DNA from: an uncultured Eubacteriales bacterium | Lineage (GTDB): Bacteria > Bacillota > Clostridia > Oscillospirales > Acutalibacteraceae | Assembly (NCBI GenBank): GCA_934456435.1 | Contig: CAKSHH010000015.1 | Span: 1-57,661, forward strand | DNA length: 57,661 nucleotides | Reading direction: 5' to 3' | In this document: piece after piece, positions 31,517-39,178 of the stretch | Layout: each line of letters opens with the position of its first letter | How positions within the stretch are numbered: the first letter of the stretch is position 1 | Made by a program: the position numbers and the translations under genes | The notes under the pieces: generated by a model | The model's input: only the letters and a program-made list of their open reading frames with translations | Told to the model about the DNA's origin: nothing | Databases searched by the model: none

Positions 31517-33472
31517 ATGGACTATTTAAAATATGTTAATATAAAGCAAGGCACATACTCTACAATGCGTTATTCCAACGGAAATACCCTGCCCCTTGTT
31601 CAGCTTCCTTTCGCGATGGCAGGCTACTCGGCGCAGACGGAATATAACGGCGGCTGGTTCTACCACCCGACTCACAGAAGCCTTGAGGGCGTAAGACTTA
31701 CACATCAGCCTAGCCCGTGGATTTCCGACTACGGCACATTCCTTTTCACTCCGCAAACAGGTGAGATCAGAGATTCCGTGAACCGAGCATGGTCGGGCTA
31801 CCGCCCTGAGGACGCGGTTATGACACCGACATATATGAAGCTGCGCTTTTTGCGTTCAAGAACCGCTTTCGAGCTTACACCGGCTGAGCGAAGCTGTAAG
31901 GTTAGGCTCACCTATCCCAATGGCAGAACTCCGTATTTTACGGTTTTTCCCGTTTTCGGCAGCTATACCTTTGAATTTGATTTTGAAAACAACCGTTTGC
32001 TTTGCACCACCGACGGCGCAAGAGGCTCTTTCCATGAGGGCTTCAAAACCTATCTTGTCGTTCAGTTTAAATCAAAGCTTGACGCCGAAAAGTCGTACAA
32101 AAGGGACGGCGAGTACATTCACGCCGCACTTTCCGACACCTTGGTTGAAGCCGATATCGCCTCGTCATACATAAGCTTTGAGCAGGCTTTGGAAAATATG
32201 AAACAGGACTGCGGCGGCAAAAGCTTTGATGAGCTTCACGCTCAGGGTGACAAAGTCTGGAACGAGTATCTTTCAAGAATTGAAATTGAGCCCGTTGATG
32301 ATAAGCAAATGAAAACTTTTTATTCCTGTATGTACAGAACCGGACTCTTTCCGCACAAGGCATACGAGGTCACGGATAAAGGCGAAAAGCTCCACTACTG
32401 CCCTTTTGACGGCACGGTAAAGCCCGGTGTCAGATACACCGACAACGGATTCTGGGACACATACAGAACGGAATTTCCGCTTTTCGCTATGATTGCGAAA
32501 AAGGAATATGCCGAGATGATGGAGGGATTCATCGTTGACTACACCGAGGGCGGCTGGCTTCCGAGGTGGCCGTCAATCGGCGAAAGAGGCTGTATGCCCT
32601 CCACCCTGCTTGACGCAGTCATTGCAGACGCCGCTGTAAAGGGTATCATCGGCGGCAAGCTTCTTGAAACGGCGCTTGAGGGAATGCTTCACCATGCAAA
32701 TCACGATTCGCACCACCCCGATCTCGGCAGAACGGGAGCCGAGGCCTACGTTAAATACGGATATGTGCCGACGGATTTGATTGATAACAACAGCGTAAAT
32801 CTTACGCTTGATGCCGCTTACGGCGACTATTGTATCGCACAGGTTGCAAAGGTTCTCGGCAAGAACGATATTGCCGAAAAATATATGAATCGTTCAAAGA
32901 ATTACAAAAATCTGTTTGACCCTAAAACGGGCTTTATGAGAGCTAAAAAGACGGACGGCACGTTCAAGGAGCCGTTTGACTGCTTCGACTGGGGCGACGA
33001 CTACACCGAGGGCAGCGCATGGCAGTCATCGTTTGCCGTTCCGCACGACATCGACGGACTCGCGGAGCTTTACGGCGGCAAAGACAAGCTTATCGCAAAG
33101 CTTGACGAGCTTTTTGCAACTCCGCCGCTCTACAATACAAAGGGCTACGGCTCAGAAATTCACGAAATGACGGAAATGGCGGCGGTTGATTTCGGTCAAT
33201 GCGCAATTTCCAATCAGCCGAGCTTCCACATTCCGTTTATGTTTGCCGCACTCGGAGAGACGGAAAAGACCGAATACTGGGTCAAGAAGCTCTGCGAAGA
33301 GGCTTTCAGCTACACAGACGACGGATTCCCCGGCGACGAGGACAACGGCGCCACCGCGGCGTGGTACATTCTTTCGGTGCTCGGAATCTATGATATCTGT
33401 CCCGGAAAGAACGAATATATAAAAATTAAAAAGCTTTGTAAGAGCGCAAAAATACTCGGCAAAGAGATATAA
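31517..33472 (+). CDS. GH92 family alpha-mannosidase, intracellular form
   Basis: This 651-residue enzyme has the GH92 landmarks THQPSPWISDYGTF near residue 72, DNGFWDTYRTEFPLF near 310, GCMPSTLLDAVIADA near 355, TEGSAWQSSF near 495, SNQPSFHIPFMF near 570 and PGDEDNGATAAWY near 610. GH92 enzymes are Ca2+-dependent exo-alpha-mannosidases, chiefly acting on alpha-1,2 linkages of N-glycans. Bacteroidetes members are secreted and longer; this one has no signal peptide, like the streptococcal form. ATG at 31517 follows GCGGAGGT. The gene lies 28 nt before an amidohydrolase, so the two may be cotranscribed. Confidence 0.92.
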   Translation: MDYLKYVNIKQGTYSTMRYSNGNTLPLVQLPFAMAGYSAQTEYNGGWFYHPTHRSLEGVRLTHQPSPWISDYGTFLFTPQTGEIRDSVNRAWSGYRPEDAVMTPTYMKLRFLRSRTAFELTPAERSCKVRLTYPNGRTPYFTVFPVFGSYTFEFDFENNRLLCTTDGARGSFHEGFKTYLVVQFKSKLDAEKSYKRDGEYIHAALSDTLVEADIASSYISFEQALENMKQDCGGKSFDELHAQGDKVWNEYLSRIEIEPVDDKQMKTFYSCMYRTGLFPHKAYEVTDKGEKLHYCPFDGTVKPGVRYTDNGFWDTYRTEFPLFAMIAKKEYAEMMEGFIVDYTEGGWLPRWPSIGERGCMPSTLLDAVIADAAVKGIIGGKLLETALEGMLHHANHDSHHPDLGRTGAEAYVKYGYVPTDLIDNNSVNLTLDAAYGDYCIAQVAKVLGKNDIAEKYMNRSKNYKNLFDPKTGFMRAKKTDGTFKEPFDCFDWGDDYTEGSAWQSSFAVPHDIDGLAELYGGKDKLIAKLDELFATPPLYNTKGYGSEIHEMTEMAAVDFGQCAISNQPSFHIPFMFAALGETEKTEYWVKKLCEEAFSYTDDGFPGDEDNGATAAWYILSVLGIYDICPGKNEYIKIKKLCKSAKILGKEI

Positions 33473-33499
33473 TTAAGCAAAATTTCAGAAGGTGTTAAA

Positions 33500-34294
33500 A
33501 TGATTATTGACGCTCATTGCCACATCTATCCCGACAAGATCGCGGATAAGGCAGCTCACAGCACGGGAAGCTTCTATTCCCTGCCCACAACCTACGACGG
33601 AAAGGTATCCACCCTGCTGCAGAAAGGTACGGAAGCCGGAATTGACAGATTCGTAGTTCAGTCCGTTGCGACAACACCGAAACAGGTCGGCTCAATAAAC
33701 AGGTTCATTGCGGCGGAAGTTAAAAAGCATCCCGACCGTCTCTTCGGTCTCGGAACCCTCCACCCCAACAGCGAAAACCTGCGGGCAGACGTTGAAGAGC
33801 TTGTTTCACTTAAGCTCGGCGGAGTTAAGCTTCACCCCGATATTCAGCAATTCAAGCTTGACGATTACAGATGCTTGAAGATTTATGAGCTCTGCGAAGA
33901 ATACGGTCTGCCGATGCTCATTCATACGGGCGACAGCCGCTATGACTACTCGAACCCCAACCGTTTGATTCCGATACTTGATATCTATGACAAGCTTGTC
34001 GTTGTCGGCGCGCACTTCGGCGGATGGTCGATGTGGGAGGAAGCCTCCAAGCTCCTCTGCGACAGAGAAAACTTTTATGTTGACTGCTCCTCATCTTTCT
34101 ATGCCCTTTCGGATGAAAAGATCAGGGAAATAATAGCCGCTTACGGAGTTGACCGTGTACTGTTCGGAACGGATTACCCGATGTGGAACGTTGAAACAGA
34201 GGTTAAACGGTTCCTTTCGCTCGGCTACAATCAAGAGGATGCGGACAAAATTCTGTATCAAAATGCAGTAAATGTTTACAACCTTAAGCTTTAA
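33500..34294 (+). CDS. Amidohydrolase family 2 (TIM-barrel) protein
   Basis: This 264-residue metal-dependent hydrolase of the COG2159 type has the N-terminal metal motif DAHCHI (residues 4-9), GVKLHPD near 112, IHTGD near 142, GAHFGGW near 172 and the catalytic-Asp motif FGTDYPMW near 224. Members are hydrolases or decarboxylases with widely different substrates, so none is named. It follows the GH92 gene by 28 nt with AGAAGGTG as ribosome site. Confidence 0.87.
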   Translation: MIIDAHCHIYPDKIADKAAHSTGSFYSLPTTYDGKVSTLLQKGTEAGIDRFVVQSVATTPKQVGSINRFIAAEVKKHPDRLFGLGTLHPNSENLRADVEELVSLKLGGVKLHPDIQQFKLDDYRCLKIYELCEEYGLPMLIHTGDSRYDYSNPNRLIPILDIYDKLVVVGAHFGGWSMWEEASKLLCDRENFYVDCSSSFYALSDEKIREIIAAYGVDRVLFGTDYPMWNVETEVKRFLSLGYNQEDADKILYQNAVNVYNLKL

Positions 34295-34320
34295 GACAAT
34301 ACCGCACAATTGAGATTTAC
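34291..34320. repeat. Partial copy of the GACAATACCGCACAATTGAG repeat
   Basis: The left half, ACAATACCGCACAATTGAG, matches the hairpin at 46352-46387, but the right half has decayed to ATTTACAATATT. It directly follows the amidohydrolase stop. Confidence 0.55.
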
Positions 34321-34327
34321 AATATTA

Positions 34328-34368
34328 TAAAAAAAGTATCGGTTCTGACTGAGCCGATACTTTTTTAT
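34328..34368. terminator. Bidirectional terminator between the amidohydrolase and DUF1294 genes
   Basis: AAGTATCGG pairs with CCGATACTT, flanked by A7 on the left and T6 on the right, between converging genes. Confidence 0.88.
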
Positions 34369-34634
34369 ATGTAATTCCTGAACAAAAAACAAACTGCGGC
34401 AATTTGAAGAATCAGAATCAGCGGTATACCGAATCTGAAATACCATTTTCTCGTCTTGTGATGAAAAATGTGCATCGCCGCGAGACCGCCGAATGAGCCG
34501 CCGACAAGCGACAAGCCAAACAGAGCAGCTTCGCTGATCCTGAATTTTCCGTTGATTGCCTTCCTCTTGTCGATTCCGAACACGGCAAAGGTTATTATGT
34601 TGATTATTGCAAGCCAAATATAAAGATATTTCAT
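34365..34634 (-). CDS. DUF1294 family membrane protein
   Basis: This 89-residue protein has three hydrophobic segments (residues 3-19, 36-54, 68-84) and the DUF1294 motif DKRKAINGKFRISE...GGSFGGLAAMHIFHHKTRKWYF. The family is widespread in bacteria, sometimes fused to cold-shock domains, and has no known function. It is a single gene with a terminator shared with the converging amidohydrolase. Confidence 0.88.
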   Translation of the reverse strand: MKYLYIWLAIINIITFAVFGIDKRKAINGKFRISEAALFGLSLVGGSFGGLAAMHIFHHKTRKWYFRFGIPLILILQIAAVCFLFRNYI

Positions 34635-34690
34635 TGTGATTGCCTTTTGTTCTTTTAAATATATGCCGTTTTATAATAAAGTAAATGTCA

Positions 34691-35040
34691 AGCTACTTTG
34701 GATAAAAAACATTTTCTCTCAGCAACAAAGTATGCTTTTACACAAATATAAAAGAATAAAATTACGCTAAAAAGTAAGGACTGTCGATTTTGGATGCGGA
34801 AGTCGGCTTCTTCCGATGTAGGCGTATTCTTAATACTTCAAAAATTTATAAAAACACGTCAGAAATTTGTAAAAAACAAGGGTCGAGCTATTTTGGATGA
34901 AGAAGACATTTTCTCCCAGCGACGGCGTATGCCTATACACAAATATAGAAAATTGAGGTGTGCTAAAAAGTAAGGACTGCCGATTTTGGATGCAGAAGTC
35001 GGCTTCTTCCGACGTAGGCGTATGCTTATACGTCAAGTCG
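34691..35040. repeat. Four degenerate copies of a ~97-bp repeat
   Basis: TTTGGAT anchors recur at 34697, 34789, 34892 and 34985 (spacings 92, 103, 93). Each is followed by a segment ending GTATGCTTATAC or a close variant. Copies 1 and 3 resemble each other most, as do copies 2 and 4, so a 195-bp double unit has been duplicated. Copies 2 and 4 contain a hairpin of the form GAAGTCGGCTTCTTC. No gene is evident in the 450-bp gap. Confidence 0.75.
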
Positions 35041-35083
35041 GAAAAGTCGGTTTGTGCACCAAAAGCGCCAGTCCGAAATTGTG

Positions 35084-35809
35084 TTACATTTCCCAGTTAT
35101 GCCAAACGTTCTGGACGTCATCATTGTCGTCGAACATATCAAGCATCTTCGTCATATTGTTGATATCGTCCTCGTTGGTAAGCTTTGTATAGGTTGTCGG
35201 AACATACTCAACCTCGGCAGAAAGGAATGAATATCCCTTTGCCTCAAGGTCATCGCGAACACCGCCGAGATCGTTCGGCTCTGTGCGAATCTCAAAGATT
35301 CCTTCATCATCGGTAATGAAATCGGTTGCGCCTGCCTCAAGAGCATCTTCCATAAGCTTCTCTTCGTCAACGTCCTCTGCTTCGATCGTGATAACGCCGC
35401 AGCGGTTAAACATGAAAGAAACACAGCCGCTCTGACCCATATTTCCGCCGTATTTGTCAAAGTAATGTCTGACATCGCCGGCAGTACGGTTGCGGTTGTC
35501 CGTGAGCGTCTCGACGATAACTGCGATACCTGACGGACCGTATCCTTCATACATGATATCCTCATAGTTATCGGCGCTGCCCTCGCCTGCTGCCTTTTTG
35601 ATTATACGCTCAATGTTATCGTTGGGAACATTATTTGCCTTCGCCTTTGCGATAACGTCCTTGAGCTTTGAATTGACTGTCGGATCCGGTCCGCCCGACT
35701 TAACGGCAACCGAAATTTCACGGCCTATTTTAGTAAATACCTTTGCACGAGCGCCGTCTGTTTTTTCCTTTTTGCGCTTGATCGTGCTCCATTTTGAATG
35801 TCCTGACAT
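35084..35809 (-). CDS. yebC: YebC/PmpR family regulatory protein
   Basis: This 241-residue protein begins with the invariant MSGHSKWSTIKRKKEKTDGA and contains GGPDPTVNSKLKDVI, YEGYGPSGIAVIVE and GGNMGQSGCVSFMF. All are family signatures. YebC proteins were described as transcription regulators and more recently as translation factors acting at polyproline stalls. ATG at 35809 has only a weak GGTGAT site. It is a monocistronic gene with a consensus promoter. Confidence 0.95.
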   Translation of the reverse strand: MSGHSKWSTIKRKKEKTDGARAKVFTKIGREISVAVKSGGPDPTVNSKLKDVIAKAKANNVPNDNIERIIKKAAGEGSADNYEDIMYEGYGPSGIAVIVETLTDNRNRTAGDVRHYFDKYGGNMGQSGCVSFMFNRCGVITIEAEDVDEEKLMEDALEAGATDFITDDEGIFEIRTEPNDLGGVRDDLEAKGYSFLSAEVEYVPTTYTKLTNEDDINNMTKMLDMFDDNDDVQNVWHNWEM

Positions 35810-35861
35810 AAAATCACCATTTCCTGCCGGGATATAATCCCTTGTAATTTTTAACTTTTAA

Positions 35862-35890
35862 ATTATATACTCATTAGTTGTATTTGTCAA
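35862..35890 (-). promoter_or_regulatory. Promoter of yebC
   Basis: On the minus strand TTGACA (plus 35885-35890) and TATAAT (plus 35862-35867), spacer 17. The leader contains a GGGAT/ATCCC hairpin near 35830-35842. Confidence 0.9.
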
Positions 35891-35893
35891 TAT

Positions 35894-36811
35894 TTAATCA
35901 TCCAGCGCCGGAGGATTGAAGCCGTAACCGAGGATTTCATTTGCCTCGGACATAACGATAAACGCTTCGGGGTCAATTTCCTTGCACATTCTTTTGATAT
36001 TCGGGATCTCGTGGCTCCTTGCCGCACAAATAATAAGCTCGCTCGGCTCGCCCGTATAGCCGCCCTTTCCTTCAATTATCGTCGCACCGCGGTGTCCGCG
36101 CTTTGTTATGGTCTCGGCAATTTCATTGGCTTTCTTCTTGGTGAAGATGTAAAGCATTTTGCCGTTTCCTGTACCGTAAAGAATGAAATCCATAACCTTT
36201 GACGAAACAAAAATGAGAATCGCCGCATAGAGAACGCTGTCGATACTCTTGAAAACAATCGCGGCGGCAATAACAACAGCCGCGTCACAAAGCATTATCA
36301 TTCTGCCGATCGACATGTGCGGCCATATCTTTTTAAGCAGTCTGCCGAGAACATCGGTTCCGCCAGAAGTCGCGCCCCTGACGATTATCAGAGCGATTCC
36401 CGCGCCGCACATCGCACCGCAGAAAATGGAAGCGAGCAGCTTGTCACCGTGATAAGGACCTATCAGTCCCCTGTTCATCGCAAGCTTGACGCCGTCGATA
36501 ATCAGCGAAAGCACAGCCGTGACCCACAAGGTTTTGAATGTGAAAAACTTTCCGATAAAAATCCACGCAAGAATTATCAGCGGAACATTGAGCAAGAATC
36601 CCGTAAATCCGACAGGGCATTGCGGAAAAAGGTAGTTGATAATAATCGCTACACCCGTCATGCCGCTCTGCGCTATGTTGTTGGGAATCGCAAAAATATT
36701 TACTCCCAGCGAATACAGAAAACAGCCGATAACGAAATACACATTGTCAACGGCAAATTTTTTAACGCTGTACTTTTTCAAATCCTTAATCAGCGAATTA
36801 TCCCTCTGCAA
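35894..36811 (-). CDS. YitT family membrane protein (DUF2179)
   Basis: This 305-residue protein has five or six membrane helices in residues 20-205 (GLNIFAIPNNIAQSGMTGVAII-like entry motif, GATSGGTDVLGRLL near 150). It ends in a C-terminal cytoplasmic DUF2179 domain (residues 215-300, with YIFTKKKANEIAETI and RGATIIEGKGGYTG). The family is of unknown function and has been implicated in transport. The start is TTG at 36811 with GAGGAGG 7 nt upstream, overlapping the mrnC stop region, so it is coupled to mrnC. Confidence 0.9.
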   Translation of the reverse strand: MQRDNSLIKDLKKYSVKKFAVDNVYFVIGCFLYSLGVNIFAIPNNIAQSGMTGVAIIINYLFPQCPVGFTGFLLNVPLIILAWIFIGKFFTFKTLWVTAVLSLIIDGVKLAMNRGLIGPYHGDKLLASIFCGAMCGAGIALIIVRGATSGGTDVLGRLLKKIWPHMSIGRMIMLCDAAVVIAAAIVFKSIDSVLYAAILIFVSSKVMDFILYGTGNGKMLYIFTKKKANEIAETITKRGHRGATIIEGKGGYTGEPSELIICAARSHEIPNIKRMCKEIDPEAFIVMSEANEILGYGFNPPALDD

Positions 36812-36823
36812 AAGTAGTCCTCC

Positions 36824-37216
36824 TCATTCATAAATCAGCTTGTAAAGCTCAATTATTCTGTCAGTTCTGTTCATAAGATAAAGATAGCCGAAAAGCGTTT
36901 CCATCGCCGTTGCCATGTGATAGTCCGAACGGCTGACATTCTTCGGCTGGTGTCCTGCCTTGGCATTTCTGCCGCGCTTGAATACTGCCATTTCTTCTTC
37001 GGTCAGCACCGGCATAATTTTTTCCACACCCTGCGCCTGTGCCGTAGCTCTCACGCGCTCAACCGCAAGGTGATGCAAATCGTTCGCAGGTCTGTTTGCG
37101 TCGCAAATAAGCTCCTCCCTGACCAGCAAATCAAAAACCGTGTCACCGATAAAAGCAAGAGTCAGCGGACTGAGCTCATTCGGCTTGACTTCCCTGTCTT
37201 TCAAAAAACGTTCCAT
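36824..37216 (-). CDS. mrnC: Mini-ribonuclease III
   Basis: This 130-residue RNase III catalytic domain without a dsRNA-binding domain shows LTLAFIGDTVFDLLVR near residue 18 (active-site Asp) and RGRNAKAGHQPKNVSRSDYH-type motif near 80. ATAMETLFGYLYL near 100 carries the second acidic site. In Firmicutes it matures the 3' and 5' ends of 23S rRNA. It follows obg by 5 nt. Confidence 0.94.
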   Translation of the reverse strand: MERFLKDREVKPNELSPLTLAFIGDTVFDLLVREELICDANRPANDLHHLAVERVRATAQAQGVEKIMPVLTEEEMAVFKRGRNAKAGHQPKNVSRSDYHMATAMETLFGYLYLMNRTDRIIELYKLIYE

Positions 37217-37221
37217 ATATT

Positions 37222-38493
37222 TTACGGCACGAAATCAAACTCAAGGTCATAGATTTCGACCGTGTCACCCTCCTGAATACCTTTTTCAACCAACGCGTCG
37301 ATTATACCGCTTGATTGCAGAACACGCTGAAAATATTGCAGCGACTCATAATCGTCAAGGTCGGATCTTTGCAGTATTCTGAGAAGCCAGTCTGCCTCAA
37401 CGGAATAAATACCGTCCTGAACCGTAATTGTAAACTTTCCGTCGCTGTTTTTCTCGAAAAATTCAGCAGGTATTTCTTCCTTTTCGTATCTCTTGATCGG
37501 AGGAAGCGTTGCAAGCTTCGCCGCAACCGCATTGATTATTTCCTGAGTTCCCTCAACTATCGGTGCACACATCGTAAAGTATTGATATCCGCGCTCGGTG
37601 AAGTATTTTTCAAGCTTTTCAAGCTGTTCATCGGTTGCAAGATCGACCTTGTTGCCGACAACGATCTGCGGAAGCTCAGCCATATCTGGGTTGAACTTGA
37701 CAAGCTCATCGTTGATTTTGTTGAAGTCCTCAATCGGGTCTCTGCCCTCGCTGCCGGCGGCATCGAGAATGTGGACAAGCAGACGGCAGCGCTCAACGTG
37801 TCTCAAAAACTCGTGTCCGAGTCCGATTCCGTCGCTTGCGCCCTCAATAAGTCCTGGAATGTCCGCCATAACAAATGAATTGCCCTCGCCCATTGAAACA
37901 ACGCCGAGTACAGGAGTCAGAGTTGTGAAATGGTAGTCGGCAATTATCGGCTTCGCCTCGCTGACGACCGAAATAAACGTAGATTTTCCGACATTCGGGA
38001 AGCCCAAAAGTCCGACATCGGCAAGCAGCTTCAGCTCAAGCGAAACGTCCCAGCTCTCGCCCGGAGTTCCAGGCTTTGCAAAGCGCGGAGTCTGACGCGT
38101 CGGCGTTTTAAAATGGGAATTGCCCCAGCCGCCTCTGCCGCCCTTTGCGGCAACGAACTCATCATCGTCGGACATATCAGCCATAACCTTGCCCGTCGTC
38201 TGCTCTCGGATTATAGTTCCGCGCGGAACCTCAATCACGAGATCCTCGCCCTTTTTTCCGCTCTTGTGTCCCGACTGTCCGGGAGCTCCGTTCGGCGCTT
38301 TGTATTTCCTTTTGTAACGGAAATCGGCGAGCGTCGAAAGATTGTCGTTCACCTTGAAGACAACATTTCCGCCTCTGCCGCCGTCTCCGCCGTCCGGACC
38401 GCCTGCGGCAACATATTTTTCCCTGCGGAAAGCGACGGCACCGTTGCCGCCGTCTCCGGCTGTGATTTTAATTTTTGCTATGTCTACAAACAT
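37222..38493 (-). CDS. obgE: GTPase Obg
   Basis: This 423-residue protein has the three Obg domains. The Gly-rich N-terminal Obg fold (GGDGGRGGNVVF, residues 1-158) comes first. The G domain follows, with GFPNVGKS (P-loop near 165), DIPGLIEGA near 212 and NKVD near 285. Last is the C-terminal OCT domain (residues 345-423). It is an essential ribosome-associated GTPase acting in 50S assembly and stress control. It lies 23 nt after the KDPG aldolase gene, so part of its expression may come from the uronate operon. Confidence 0.96.
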   Translation of the reverse strand: MFVDIAKIKITAGDGGNGAVAFRREKYVAAGGPDGGDGGRGGNVVFKVNDNLSTLADFRYKRKYKAPNGAPGQSGHKSGKKGEDLVIEVPRGTIIREQTTGKVMADMSDDDEFVAAKGGRGGWGNSHFKTPTRQTPRFAKPGTPGESWDVSLELKLLADVGLLGFPNVGKSTFISVVSEAKPIIADYHFTTLTPVLGVVSMGEGNSFVMADIPGLIEGASDGIGLGHEFLRHVERCRLLVHILDAAGSEGRDPIEDFNKINDELVKFNPDMAELPQIVVGNKVDLATDEQLEKLEKYFTERGYQYFTMCAPIVEGTQEIINAVAAKLATLPPIKRYEKEEIPAEFFEKNSDGKFTITVQDGIYSVEADWLLRILQRSDLDDYESLQYFQRVLQSSGIIDALVEKGIQEGDTVEIYDLEFDFVP

Positions 38494-38516
38494 AGTTTTA
38501 CCTCGTTCTGTAAAAT

Positions 38517-39164
38517 TTATAATTCAGCTCTTGCCGCCTTGATATTCGCGACAAATTTCTTTGCCGTTTCGGTTATGAGCCCATAATCGCCTGTTTTTGC
38601 GCCTGCCGTGATGGATGAACCTGCACCGACGGCAACCGCACCTGCCTTTATCCACTCACCGACATTGTCGGCATCAACGCCGCCTGTCGGCATCATTCTT
38701 GCATAGGGAATCGGGCCGCGTATATCTTTGATAATCTTCGGGCCGAACAGGTCGGCAGGAAAGACCTTGAGAATATCTGCTCCGTACTCCATCGCCGTAA
38801 CCGCTTCGCGCACAGACATTATACCGGGCATCATAAGAGTCCTGTACCTGTTGCAAAGCTTCAGCGTTTCAATGTCAAGATACGGGCTGACAATATACTG
38901 CGCGCCGCAAAGCATCGCAATTCGCGCCGTCGCCGCATCCATAACCGTACCCGCACCGAGAATTATATCCTCAGGCGAATATTTTGAAGCGAGCGACTCA
39001 ATGACCTTGTCGGCATGGGGAACGGTAAATGTCAGCTCAATCGCCGCAACTCCGCCCTCCATACAGGCGTCAACTATACGCTCCGCCTTGTCCGTTGTAT
39101 CCGCGCGGACAACGGCAACAATACCGCAGTCCGTAATTCTTTTTACAATTTGTTCCTTATCCAT
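38517..39164 (-). CDS. eda: KDPG/KHG aldolase (2-keto-3-deoxy-6-phosphogluconate aldolase)
   Basis: This class I aldolase (215 residues from ATG at 39164) splits KDPG into pyruvate and glyceraldehyde 3-phosphate. GVAAIELTF near residue 36 carries the catalytic Glu, and the Schiff-base Lys is in DILKVFPADLFGP near 130. GAGTVMDAATA near 70 and PTGGVDADN near 160 form the phosphate site. An in-frame GTG at 39176 is possible, but the protein start MDKEQIVKRI is family-like. It is the last step of the uronate route encoded upstream. Confidence 0.93.
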   Translation of the reverse strand: MDKEQIVKRITDCGIVAVVRADTTDKAERIVDACMEGGVAAIELTFTVPHADKVIESLASKYSPEDIILGAGTVMDAATARIAMLCGAQYIVSPYLDIETLKLCNRYRTLMMPGIMSVREAVTAMEYGADILKVFPADLFGPKIIKDIRGPIPYARMMPTGGVDADNVGEWIKAGAVAVGAGSSITAGAKTGDYGLITETAKKFVANIKAARAEL

Positions 39165-39178
39165 AAACCGCACCACAC

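Noticed and set aside
34830..35036. Minus-strand frame encoding a repeating peptide (HTPxxxExxFxIQN)
   Set aside because: Only two of the four DNA repeats keep the frame, and there is no ribosome site. The peptide repetition follows from the DNA repeat.
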